NCBI RefSeq assembly: GCF_009909185.1
Contig: NZ_JAAAMV010000028.1
Span: 78,525 to 142,524 of the forward strand
Length of the DNA stretch: 64,000 nucleotides
Origin: Paenibacillus glycinis
GTDB lineage: Bacteria; Bacillota; Bacilli; Paenibacillales; Paenibacillaceae
Reading direction: 5' to 3'
The translations under genes and the position numbers were made by a program. The notes under the pieces are model-generated. The model was not told the DNA's origin. It did not search any database and saw nothing but the letters and a program-made list of their open reading frames with translations. Shown piece after piece: positions 55,000 to 64,000 of the stretch (positions are counted from its first letter, which is position 1; every line of letters starts with the position of its first letter).

Positions 55000-55108
55000 A
55001 TTCGTTTCAGTTCCTCCTTGTAATAGTCCGAACCCGGCACAGGAGAGATCCGCCTCGGAACAGGTAAAGTAATACGCCAATCATCGGATTGTTATGGGGA
55101 GAAGCACG

Positions 55109-55136
55109 TTGACTAAACTTTAATATACAGTATAGC
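55109..55136 (+). promoter_or_regulatory. promoter of the ABC-2 exporter operon
   Basis: TTGACT and TATAGC with 16 nt between, about 120 nt upstream of the ATPase start. Confidence 0.4.
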
Positions 55137-55254
55137 ATTACACATCATAAAATTATAAAATGGATTGTCGTAGAGAAGCAAGTTTTATCTGATTGAAGCG
55201 AATGGCGCGGATATTTCCCAGGAAATGTCGAAACAGAAAGGAGCCGGAAATTCT

Positions 55255-56445
55255 ATGCTGGCAATAGACGTAAAAGATTTAAGGAAACAATTCCAGGTGC
55301 AGAAGAATCGCGAAGGGCTCGGCGGCGCGCTGAAGGATCTGTTCAAGCGCGAATACAACGAGATTACCGCGGTCAAAGATATCAGCTTTCAAATTCCCCA
55401 AGGCGAAATTTGCGGCTACATCGGCGAGAACGGGGCCGGGAAATCGACCACGATCAAGATGCTCACGGGGATCCTCGTGCCGACCTCGGGCCACCTTATG
55501 GTAAACGGCTTCGTGCCTTATAAAGACAGGGAAAAATTCGTGCGCGGCATCGGCGTCGTGTTCGGCCAGCGCAGCCAATTATGGTGGGATATCGGCGTCA
55601 TCGAGTCCTTCCAATTGCTGCGGAAAGTGTACCGCGTGCCCGAAACGGAATTCCGCAAACGGCTCGACGAATTGGTCGAACGGCTGCAGCTCGGCGAGCT
55701 GCTGAACCGCCCCGTCCGGAAGCTGAGCCTCGGCCAGCGGATGCGCTGCGAGCTCGTCGCGTCGCTGCTGCACAATCCGTCCATCGTGTTTTTGGACGAG
55801 CCGACGATCGGCCTGGACATCGTAGTGAAGACGGAAATTCGCGAATTCTTAAAAAAAATTAATCGGGAGCAGGGCACGACGATCCTGCTGACGACGCATG
55901 ATCTTCAGGATATCGAGGCGTTGTGCTCGCGCGTCATCATGCTCGACGACGGCCGCATCATCTACGACGGCGGTCTGGAAGAGCTCAAATCGAGATGGAG
56001 CAAAGGCCGGGAGCTGCAGTTCCAGTTCGGCGAGCAGCCGTCGCTGGACGCCCTGAGAGGCTTGACGGACGGCCTGAGCGGCGTGGAATGGACGATCGAC
56101 AACGAGCTGACGGCCACGATGTGGCTTCCGCACGAAGTGAACGTCTCGGAGGCGCTCGGGCGCGTCGTCGGCGGCACGTCGGATATCCGGGACATCAAAA
56201 TCACGGAAACGAATACCGACGACATCGTCCGCGAGATTTATTCGTCGGGCTCCGCGTCGAACGATGCGGCGGCGAAGCTGAGCCAGAACGCGGCGGGCGG
56301 CGCGGAACAAGGCGGGACGGCAGGGGCCGGGGGCGGCGCTGCGCCCGCGGCCGGAGGCGCCGGGAAGGGCGAAGCCGGAACACGGGCCGGCGAGCGTGCG
56401 CTCGTCGCCGCGGGGACGGCGTCCGAGAAGGAGCCCGAAGCATGA
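55255..56445 (+). CDS. ABC-2 type exporter, ATPase subunit
   Basis: About 396 residues. Walker A GENGAGKSTT, Q-loop region VVFGQRSQLWWDI, signature LSLGQRMRCELV, Walker B IVFLDEPTIGLD and TTHDLQD. The Q-loop with QLWWDI is typical of the ATPases paired with DUF990-type permeases. The last 65 residues after the accessory domain are Ala/Gly-rich low complexity, not part of the family. Start: ATG 55255 with AAAGGAG 11 nt upstream; ATG 55225 in the same frame lacks a site. The stop overlaps the first permease (ATGA). Confidence 0.92.
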   Translation: MLAIDVKDLRKQFQVQKNREGLGGALKDLFKREYNEITAVKDISFQIPQGEICGYIGENGAGKSTTIKMLTGILVPTSGHLMVNGFVPYKDREKFVRGIGVVFGQRSQLWWDIGVIESFQLLRKVYRVPETEFRKRLDELVERLQLGELLNRPVRKLSLGQRMRCELVASLLHNPSIVFLDEPTIGLDIVVKTEIREFLKKINREQGTTILLTTHDLQDIEALCSRVIMLDDGRIIYDGGLEELKSRWSKGRELQFQFGEQPSLDALRGLTDGLSGVEWTIDNELTATMWLPHEVNVSEALGRVVGGTSDIRDIKITETNTDDIVREIYSSGSASNDAAAKLSQNAAGGAEQGGTAGAGGGAAPAAGGAGKGEAGTRAGERALVAAGTASEKEPEA

Positions 56446-57236
56446 ACAGCGCGTATTTGGACCTGATTCGCATCCGTTTTCTCATGATGCTCGCTTACCG
56501 CGTCAACTATTACAGCGGCATCGTCATCTACACGATCAACATCGGCGCGTATTATTTTCTCTGGGAAGCGATCTACGGGGAGCAGAAGCTGCTGGCCGGC
56601 TTCACGCTGGCGCAAATGACCACGTACGTGGCGGTCTCGTGGATGGCGAGGGCCTTTTACTTCAATAACCTGGATCGCGAGATCGCAAACGAAATCCGCG
56701 ACGGCAGCGTGGCCGTGCAGTTCATTCGCCCGTACAATTACCTGTTCGTCAAGCTGATGCAGGGGTTCGGCGAAGGCCTGTTCCGGCTGCTGTTGTTCAT
56801 GGGCCCGGGCCTCGCGCTCGTCTGCCTGATCTTCCCGGTCAAGCTTCCTTCGGATCCGGGCACTTGGGCGATCTATATCGTCATGCTGGGGTTCAGCTTT
56901 CTTATTAATACGCAGATCAACATGCTCGTAGGCTTATTCGCGTTCTTCGTCGAGAACAACGAGGGCATGCTGCGCATGAAGCGGGTGCTGGTCGACCTGT
57001 TCTCGGGCGTTATCGTCCCGATCTCGTTCTTCCCGGGCTGGCTTGCCGTCACGATGAAGTGGCTGCCGTTTCAAGCGATTACGTTTCTGCCGAGCTCCGT
57101 CTTCACCGGCCGGATTGCCGGCGACGAGGTGCTGCGCGTGCTCGGCATCCAAATCATCTGGTTCGTCGCGCTGATTGTTCCGATCGCGTGGGTATGGCGC
57201 ATGGCGCGCACCAGGCTGTTCGTGCAGGGAGGGTAA
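56442..57236 (+). CDS. ABC-2 type exporter, permease 1
   Basis: 264 residues with six membrane segments, ABC2_membrane_6 (DUF990) family. N-terminal DLIRIRFLMMLAYRVNYY and the central DGSVAVQFIRPYNYL are family marks. Coupled to the ATPase by ATGA; permease 2 follows after 7 nt. The cargo is unknown. Confidence 0.9.
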   Translation: MNSAYLDLIRIRFLMMLAYRVNYYSGIVIYTINIGAYYFLWEAIYGEQKLLAGFTLAQMTTYVAVSWMARAFYFNNLDREIANEIRDGSVAVQFIRPYNYLFVKLMQGFGEGLFRLLLFMGPGLALVCLIFPVKLPSDPGTWAIYIVMLGFSFLINTQINMLVGLFAFFVENNEGMLRMKRVLVDLFSGVIVPISFFPGWLAVTMKWLPFQAITFLPSSVFTGRIAGDEVLRVLGIQIIWFVALIVPIAWVWRMARTRLFVQGG

Positions 57237-57243
57237 GAAAGCT

Positions 57244-58035
57244 ATGTTTTATTGGTCGCTGGCCGTGGAATACATGAAAAATTACGTGAAAACCAAGCTG
57301 ACCTACCGCGCCGATTTCTGGGTGGAGGTGCTGTCGGACCTGCTGTTCCAAGCGGTCAACCTGATCTTCATCCTGGTCGTGTTCCAGCATACGCCGACGC
57401 TCGGCGGCTGGACGGAGGCCGAAGTCGTGTTCGTGTACGGCTTCTTCATGGTGCCCTCGGGCATCTTCAGCACGTTCTTCAACATCTGGAATTTCAGCGA
57501 ACGGTACATCGTCAAAGGGGAGATGGACCGCATATTGACGCGTCCGGCCTATAATCTGTATCAGGTGCTGCTGGAAAACCTCGATCCGCCGTCGCTGTTC
57601 GGCTCGCTCGTCGGGCTGGTCATCATGGTGCTGAGCTGGGGGCAGCTGGACCTGACGTTCCATCTGACGGACGCGCTGATGATGGTCGTCTTCACGATCG
57701 GCGCCGTCATGATCTATGCGGGCATCTTCACCTCGCTGACGGCGATCTCGTTCTACTCCGACGCGCCGACGGGCATCCTGCCCTTGATGTACAACATCTC
57801 GAGCTACGGCCGTTATCCGGTTAATATTTATAACAAGGTCATCCGGTTCATGCTCACCTGGCTGCTGCCGTTCGCGTTCGTCGGGGTTATCCCGGCTTCG
57901 TACTTCCTGGGCCGGAACGAGACGGGGTTGTCGGACCTGGCGCTCTACACGCCGCTGATGGGCGTTATCGTCCTCGGCATCGGGCTGTTCATCTGGAATC
58001 ACGGCGTCAAGCGGTACCGCGGCGCGGGTTCCTGA
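57244..58035 (+). CDS. ABC-2 type exporter, permease 2
   Basis: 263 residues with six membrane segments, also DUF990 family: YMKNYVKTKLTYRADFWVEV, GEMDRILTRPAYNLYQVL and SYGRYPVNIYNKVIR. AGGGAGGGTAAG precedes the ATG. Together with permease 1 and the ATPase it forms a complete heteromeric exporter. Confidence 0.9.
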   Translation: MFYWSLAVEYMKNYVKTKLTYRADFWVEVLSDLLFQAVNLIFILVVFQHTPTLGGWTEAEVVFVYGFFMVPSGIFSTFFNIWNFSERYIVKGEMDRILTRPAYNLYQVLLENLDPPSLFGSLVGLVIMVLSWGQLDLTFHLTDALMMVVFTIGAVMIYAGIFTSLTAISFYSDAPTGILPLMYNISSYGRYPVNIYNKVIRFMLTWLLPFAFVGVIPASYFLGRNETGLSDLALYTPLMGVIVLGIGLFIWNHGVKRYRGAGS

Positions 58036-58063
58036 TCTGACCATATGAAGGGGGAAATGCGCA

Positions 58064-58540
58064 ATGGCAATCAAAGCGAAAGCGGCCGTGGGCAAAAAAG
58101 CGCCGAATTTCACGCTTGCGGCGACGGGCGGCCGGGAGGTCAGCCTGAGCGATTTCGCCGGGCGTAAGGTGGTCATCTTCTTCTACCCGAAGGACTTGAC
58201 GCCGGCGTGCACGCAGGAGTCGTGCGATTTCCGCGACGCGTACGCGGAATTCGGCAAGCACGGCACGGTCGTGCTGGGCATCAGCAACGATCCCGCGGAG
58301 CGGCACGAGCAATTCGCGGCGAAGTACGAGCTGCCGTTCGAGCTGCTGGCGGATACGGAGCATAAGGTATGCGAGCTGTACGGGGTCTGGCAGCTGAAGA
58401 AGCTGTACGGCCGCGAATACATGGGGCTTGTCCGCTCGACGTTTCTCATCGACGAGAAGGGCAAGCTGGTGCGCGAGTGGCGGAATCTCCGCGTGAAGGG
58501 GCATGTGCAGGACGTGCTGGCGGCGGCTATCGCGCTGTAG
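58064..58540 (+). CDS. bcp: thioredoxin-dependent peroxiredoxin Bcp
   Basis: 158 residues, thioredoxin fold. The peroxidatic Cys is C49 in TPACTQESCDFRD and the resolving Cys C54 five residues on, the atypical 2-Cys pattern of Bcp. It reduces hydroperoxides with thioredoxin. It lies 28 nt after the exporter operon with a GGGGGA site; whether it is co-transcribed is open. A terminator follows. Confidence 0.95.
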   Translation: MAIKAKAAVGKKAPNFTLAATGGREVSLSDFAGRKVVIFFYPKDLTPACTQESCDFRDAYAEFGKHGTVVLGISNDPAERHEQFAAKYELPFELLADTEHKVCELYGVWQLKKLYGREYMGLVRSTFLIDEKGKLVREWRNLRVKGHVQDVLAAAIAL

Positions 58541-58587
58541 GCGCAGCTTGCTCGGCGCGCGATGCGCAGCTTTGGAAGCGAACGAAT

Positions 58588-58635
58588 AAAGGTTGTCCGG
58601 AAGCCGATAAGTCGGTTCCCGGACAGCCTTTCTTT
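58588..58635 (+). terminator. terminator of bcp
   Basis: AAAGGTTGTCCGG (58588-58600) pairs with CCGGACAGCCTTT (58619-58631), then TCTTT. Confidence 0.8.
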
Positions 58636-58937
58636 GCGTTAACGGCGTGGCAGCCGAGGTCAGGCGGTTTCGGGGGCGGATGCGCCGTTCGCGGACGCGT
58701 GCGTTTTCGAAGGGGCATCTCGATGACCGCGCGCGGCGCGGCTCGGGTAAACGGATCGCGCCGCGTTCGGCATACGGCCGAATACGGCGCGATTCTTTCG
58801 TTGAGCGCGAGCGGAGGCGGTATTCATGCGACCATCTTGGAGATTATAGACCTGTTGCCCGCGGCGGAGGTGTAAAGGACGCAAGAGATGGCGAAACTAT
58901 CAAATAGCGTCATTCAATAGGCTTGGAAGAGTAGGAG
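58636..58937. other. intergenic region without recognised gene
   Basis: About 300 GC-rich nt between bcp and the MoxR gene. Short frames exist on both strands, one ending at 58875 with ATILEIIDLLPAAEV, but none has a ribosome site and a familiar sequence. Confidence 0.5.
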
Positions 58938-59987
<1,050 letters not shown>

Positions 59988-60077
59988 TGCGGCGGCCGGA
60001 TCGTCATTGGCGACACCGGCGACTGCCGGGGCAAGCTTCGGCGGGAAGACCGGCGCGAATAGGAAGGCGGTGAGACG

Positions 60078-61778
60078 GTGAGAACGACGGGAACGAAGAA
60101 GTCGGCGACGAAAGCGGACGCGTCAGGTCCGGGGGATACGGCGGCGCCGCCAGGAACGGCGACTCCGGAAGAAATAACGGGGAGCGCGGATACGGCAGGC
60201 GCGGCTGGCGCTTGGAAAACGATAGCGCCGGGCATGACGAAGCCGCCGGCGCCGGGCGAGACGGAAACGGCGAGGTTGGCGCTGGCGGTTCGTGCGGCGG
60301 CTCGCCGGGAGGCAGGCGCGGCCAAGCAAGCGGTCCCCGCCGCTTCGCCGCCGGATGCGGCAAAGACGGGGAAGGGCCTGAGCCAGGCGGCGCCTGCAAT
60401 TCCGGGAGCGGTCAAGCTGCGCAGCCGGATCATCGGCCGCGTCATGGCGCTGCTCGTTCTCCTGGCCGCCGTCTATGCGCTGCACGAACGCGGCGGGGCG
60501 GTCGAATGGCTGTTCGCGGCGATCGTGATCCTGACGGCAAGCTTCGGCCTGCTGCTGCCTTATGCGGCGATCGGCCGGATTCAGGCGGAACGGACGGTTT
60601 TCGACGAGGAAGAGCTGGCGGACGGCGGCGCGATGCGCGTGCAGCTGACGCTAAGACTAAGCCGCATGCTCCCGTTCATGTGGGTTTGCCTGCAGGAAGA
60701 GATCGTCAATGCATGCGCCCCGCAGGGGAACGGGATCAAAATCACCCGGGCGCTGCTGCCCGGCTTCAGCCGCCGGTTGGTCTTGTCGTATACCGTGAAC
60801 GGACTGCAGCGGGGCGTGCTGGAGTTCGGCCGCGTGACCGTATCGACGGGAGACATGCTCGGCTTGACGACGAGAACCGTCACGGTCGAATGCTCCGGCC
60901 ATGCCGTAGTGAAGCCGGCTCCGCCGTCCGGGGAACGGCTCGGCGCGCTGCCGGGCTTCGAAGCCGAGCAGACCCGGCAGGGCATGCAGCCCGTGTCCTC
61001 GTTCGGCGGGCAGATGATGTCCGCGGCGTCGCGCCTGCGCCGGGACGGAGCCGGCCCCGAGCTGCGTTCCTACGTGCCGGGCGATTCGCTGCGGCGGGTC
61101 GATTGGCGGGCCATGGCGCGCGGACTCGGCATGCAGACGCGCATGAACGAAGCGGAGGAAGCGGGCACGGTCATCGTGCTGCTGGACGTATCGGCGGCGG
61201 CTTACGGCGGGGACCGGCGGTTATTCGATGCCAATGCCGGCCGGGCTTTGGCGATCATGGAGCAGGCGGAGCGGGAGGGCAAACGGATGAAGCTGTTGAC
61301 CAACGCCGTTGCCGAGAGCGCCGTTCATGACGGCGCCGGCGGGGGCGCCGCGCTTCGGGAGACCGGCAAACGCCTGGCGGCGCTCCGTCTCGGCGAGGCG
61401 GCGAAGCCGATGTCGCAGCGGCTGTCCGACGTCGTGGCGGGCGCGCCGCGCGGCGCTTCCGTCATCTGCCTGACGGCGGGCAAGACGGGCAGCGCCGAGG
61501 CGATCGCCCGGCAGTCGGGCGATCCCGGAAATATTTCGTACGGCGCGAAGCTGGCCGGCGTGCGCGGCATTCGGCTGCATCTGCTGCTGTCGGTTCCGGC
61601 AACCGGCGGCGAGACCGCGGAGCGGAGCTGGCGGGAGCGGCTGCAGGGAACGGGCTGCAGCGTGCGGGCGATGACCGTGCCGGAAAGCTACGGCAGCCGG
61701 AAGCCGCAGGCGGCGGAAGCGGCCGCGCAAGCCGGCAGGGAAGGAGGCGGGATCCATGTCGAAGCCGCGAACGGATAA
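60078..61778 (+). CDS. DUF58 domain protein with long disordered N-terminus
   Basis: 566 residues. The first 115 are Ala/Gly/Pro/Thr-rich low complexity. Two close membrane segments follow at about 120-165, then a beta-rich part and the DUF58 domain with ELRSYVPGDSLRRVDWRAMAR and the VWA-like strand VIVLLDVSAAAY. DUF58 proteins form a system with MoxR and transglutaminase-like proteins. The extension is not usual for the family but similar in kind to that of the next gene. The GTG lies after GGAAGGCGGTGAGAC. Confidence 0.87.
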   Translation: MRTTGTKKSATKADASGPGDTAAPPGTATPEEITGSADTAGAAGAWKTIAPGMTKPPAPGETETARLALAVRAAARREAGAAKQAVPAASPPDAAKTGKGLSQAAPAIPGAVKLRSRIIGRVMALLVLLAAVYALHERGGAVEWLFAAIVILTASFGLLLPYAAIGRIQAERTVFDEEELADGGAMRVQLTLRLSRMLPFMWVCLQEEIVNACAPQGNGIKITRALLPGFSRRLVLSYTVNGLQRGVLEFGRVTVSTGDMLGLTTRTVTVECSGHAVVKPAPPSGERLGALPGFEAEQTRQGMQPVSSFGGQMMSAASRLRRDGAGPELRSYVPGDSLRRVDWRAMARGLGMQTRMNEAEEAGTVIVLLDVSAAAYGGDRRLFDANAGRALAIMEQAEREGKRMKLLTNAVAESAVHDGAGGGAALRETGKRLAALRLGEAAKPMSQRLSDVVAGAPRGASVICLTAGKTGSAEAIARQSGDPGNISYGAKLAGVRGIRLHLLLSVPATGGETAERSWRERLQGTGCSVRAMTVPESYGSRKPQAAEAAAQAGREGGGIHVEAANG

Positions 61779-64000
61779 CGATAGCCGGGAGGCCGCGGCG
61801 GGCGGCGGCTCCCGGGAAGGCACGACCCGGCGGGAAGCGCGGGATGCCCAGGGCTCTAGCCTGTCGCGACCGCAGGCGTCGCATGCCGGCGGTTCCGGAT
61901 CGACCGCCGCGTCCTCGGGCAAACCGAGGCAAACGGCTTCGGCAGGCGGCGGTTCCCGCAAGGAATCGGTTGCGGGCGTCAGTTCCGCCGCGGGAGGCGG
62001 GGTTCGGCGATCCAAGCGGCAGGAAGAGCGCGACGGGCTGCATTTCTTCCGTCACGGTGCGCGCAGATTGATCACGAGCCTGCTTTTGTATGGCCTGATC
62101 GTGGAGTGGCTGCTGCCCTTGGAGCAGCTGAAAACCTATACGGAGCTGTATGAAATCGGTCCGCTCCTGGCGGCCGTCGGCTTGTTTCTCGCCGTCGGCT
62201 TGTTCGTGCCCCCGACATGGGCGGCATTGCTGCTGAACGGATTCATCGCGGTCGGCACGGTGCTCGCGCTGTTCGAGCCGCATTACGGCTCGCTGTCCCG
62301 GTCGTTGCGCGGGTTGGTCGAGGCTATTCGGCATGACGCGCTAGGCATGGGGCGCGGGGACTTCATGATCAGCGGCGAATCCAGGACGCTGCTGCTGATC
62401 GGCGGGCTCGGGATGATGGCGATCGCCGTGCAGTCGCTCATGTGGCTGCGCCAGTGGGGGCTTGGCTTGACGGCGCTGACGGCGCTGTACTTGCTGCTGC
62501 TGTACGGCTTTCTCGAATTGAACGTGTTTCCCGGGCTGCTCCGGGCATGCGCGGAGGGACTGTTATTGAGCGCGCTCGTGACGGTGCCGCGAATCGAGCG
62601 GCTCGCCGGCGTGCCGGATTTATTCGCGCCGGCGAGCGGCTCCGGGAGCGGGAAAGGGATGCTGGCCGGCTGGTCGCTCGGCTGGTGGACCGGCGCGGCC
62701 TGGCTTGCCGTCCTCATCATGGCGGGAAGCATCGGCGCGGCTTGGAGCTGGTCGGGACCGGCCGCATCCGCACAGGCGCCATGGGCCGCGGACGCCGTAA
62801 AATGGGGCGAAGCGCGCTTCGGAACGCCGGACGGGCATGACGATGCCGAGGCCGCGACGACGGCGGCGGAAGCGATGGCGGACACGGGATTGAACGGATC
62901 CGGGAAAACGGGCTACGGCTTTGACGACAGCCGCCTTGGCGGACCGCTGTCCACGGATGACACCGTCTTGTTCACCGTGGCGTCCAGGGAGGCCGGCTAT
63001 CTGCGCGGCGACAGCAAGTCCGTTTATAACGGAGCGGGCTGGGAACAGGACGGGCATGACTGGCAGAAGATGGACATGACCGCCTCGTCGGCGGCCGGGG
63101 ATTCCAACGTGCTCCTGCAAACCGTGACGCCGGCCCGGCCGACGGTCGGCTATCCGCTGTTCGGCGGGGGCGCGAATGCCCGGATCACGGCGCTCAAGCT
63201 GCAGCTCGTCCCGAAAGGCGCCGCCGGCAAGTATTGGCGGGATACGGAGACCGGGGCGCTCTATGCGCCCGGCGACGAAGACCGGGTCGTCCAGTATACG
63301 GTCGAGACGGTCGTCCCGAACGAGGTCGACGTCCGCAGCGTACGCGCGGCCGGGGCAGGGGGCGGGACCGCGAGCGCCGACGATGCCGCGGCTTTCTCCG
63401 GCGCGCCGCCGCTGACGGATCAAGCGGAACGGGCGTATACGCAGCTGCCCGCGGGTCTGCCCGCACGGGTCGGCGAGCTTGCGGCGCAGATCATTCGGGA
63501 TGCCGGCAATCCGGCGAGCCGGTACGAGCAGGCGCAGGCCATCGCGGATTACTTGCGCGCGCATTACGCCTATACGCTGGCGGATACGGCCGCGCCGGAG
63601 GCGGGCATCGACTTTGTCGACGACTTTTTGTTCCGGCAGAAGCAGGGGTATTGCGTGCACTTCGCCTCCGCGATGGCGGTGCTGCTGCGGACGCAGGGCA
63701 TGCCGGCGCGGTACGTGAAGGGCTTTGCGCCGGGCGAGGCCGAACGGCCGGCGGGGGGAGGCGAAGCCTCCCTGTTCACCGTGCGCGCGAGCAACGCGCA
63801 TGCTTGGGTGGAGGTGTGGTTTCCGGGCGCCGGCTGGGTGCCGTTCGAGCCGACGCCGGGTTTCGCGGCACCGGCTGACGGTGCCGCGGGCGATGCCGGC
63901 TCGTCCGCGCTCGCGGACGGGGCGGCGGAGCCGGGCCGTGCCGCCGCCGCGGACCGCGCGGCGGCGATCGGCGGCGGAGCCGCCGCGGACGCCCGCGGCT
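61756..64000 (+). CDS. transglutaminase-like membrane protein (TgpA type), 3' end missing
   Basis: 748 codons to the right edge. A disordered basic and Gly/Ser-rich N-terminus of about 100 residues, then some six membrane segments to about residue 335, then an outer region with the transglutaminase core: C633 in KQGYCVHFASAMAVLLR, H682 in NAHAWVEVW and the acidic GWVPFEPTPGF. AAGGAGG lies 8 nt before the ATG; it overlaps the DUF58 gene by 23 nt. The missing end should carry the last membrane segment and DUF4129 region. Confidence 0.9.
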   Translation, partial: MSKPRTDNDSREAAAGGGSREGTTRREARDAQGSSLSRPQASHAGGSGSTAASSGKPRQTASAGGGSRKESVAGVSSAAGGGVRRSKRQEERDGLHFFRHGARRLITSLLLYGLIVEWLLPLEQLKTYTELYEIGPLLAAVGLFLAVGLFVPPTWAALLLNGFIAVGTVLALFEPHYGSLSRSLRGLVEAIRHDALGMGRGDFMISGESRTLLLIGGLGMMAIAVQSLMWLRQWGLGLTALTALYLLLLYGFLELNVFPGLLRACAEGLLLSALVTVPRIERLAGVPDLFAPASGSGSGKGMLAGWSLGWWTGAAWLAVLIMAGSIGAAWSWSGPAASAQAPWAADAVKWGEARFGTPDGHDDAEAATTAAEAMADTGLNGSGKTGYGFDDSRLGGPLSTDDTVLFTVASREAGYLRGDSKSVYNGAGWEQDGHDWQKMDMTASSAAGDSNVLLQTVTPARPTVGYPLFGGGANARITALKLQLVPKGAAGKYWRDTETGALYAPGDEDRVVQYTVETVVPNEVDVRSVRAAGAGGGTASADDAAAFSGAPPLTDQAERAYTQLPAGLPARVGELAAQIIRDAGNPASRYEQAQAIADYLRAHYAYTLADTAAPEAGIDFVDDFLFRQKQGYCVHFASAMAVLLRTQGMPARYVKGFAPGEAERPAGGGEASLFTVRASNAHAWVEVWFPGAGWVPFEPTPGFAAPADGAAGDAGSSALADGAAEPGRAAAADRAAAIGGGAAADARG

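Noticed and set aside
58647..58907. 86-codon plus frame between bcp and the MoxR gene
   Set aside because: Mostly Arg/Gly residues; no ribosome site and no familiar motif.

Overview
The window looks like chromosomal DNA of an aerobic, endospore-former-type Firmicute of the Paenibacillaceae, most likely Cohnella or a high-GC Paenibacillus. The reasons are the high GC of most genes, strong AGGAGG-type ribosome binding sites with frequent GTG starts, a YesM/YesN-type two-component pair next to a sugar ABC transporter, an SLH-domain surface protein, and genes such as yneF, lytR/cpsA/psr and uvsE. The assignment is by gene content and style only.

Layout. 1-1859: a methyl-accepting chemotaxis protein that runs off the left edge. 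2075-11892: an AraC-type response regulator, its sensor kinase, a sugar-binding lipoprotein, two permeases and a GH2 beta-galactosidase, with a CcpA-type cre site upstream of the lipoprotein. 12199-12807: Mn superoxide dismutase. 13040-15490: rmlC-rmlB-rmlD (dTDP-rhamnose). 15665-33129: a cell-surface glycan locus. It holds an SLH-domain surface protein, a TPR-tailed O-antigen-ligase-like protein, a Wzm/Wzt export ABC transporter, two paralogous HAD-type proteins (one fused to a GT2 glycosyltransferase), a decayed methyltransferase-like remnant, a pyruvyl-transferase-like protein, remains of a second rmlC and rmlB, an intact second rmlD, two rhamnosyltransferase-like GT2 enzymes and a WbaP/WsaP-like priming transferase. 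The layout resembles the S-layer protein glycosylation (slg) clusters of Geobacillus stearothermophilus and Paenibacillus alvei. Its core (about 17.3-28.5 kb) is clearly AT-rich against GC-rich flanks, and related rml genes sit on both sides, which suggests an acquired or rearranged island.

33267-42080: small membrane protein, GNAT acetyltransferase, DUF402 protein, signal peptidase I, QueG, YneF, FolE, an alpha/beta hydrolase, an IclR-type regulator and a GT4 glycosyltransferase. 42149-44866: aconitase. A 17-bp palindrome lies at equivalent positions upstream of both the IclR gene and aconitase and may be a shared operator. 45109-53745: amidase-domain protein, D-Ala-D-Ala ligase, a small DUF2584-like protein, UV endonuclease UvsE, FabI, an inositol-phosphatase-family enzyme, a GntR regulator with a membrane partner, and glutamate-1-semialdehyde aminomutase. 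53881-58540: a LytR-CpsA-Psr ligase, an ABC-2 exporter with two permeases, and a Bcp peroxiredoxin. 58938-64000: a MoxR ATPase, a DUF58 protein and a transglutaminase-like membrane protein cut by the right edge.

No rRNA, tRNA, CRISPR array, prophage or insertion sequence was recognised. The most interesting region is the glycan island with its tandem HAD proteins and the rml remnants; the most testable regulatory idea is the iclR/acnA palindrome.
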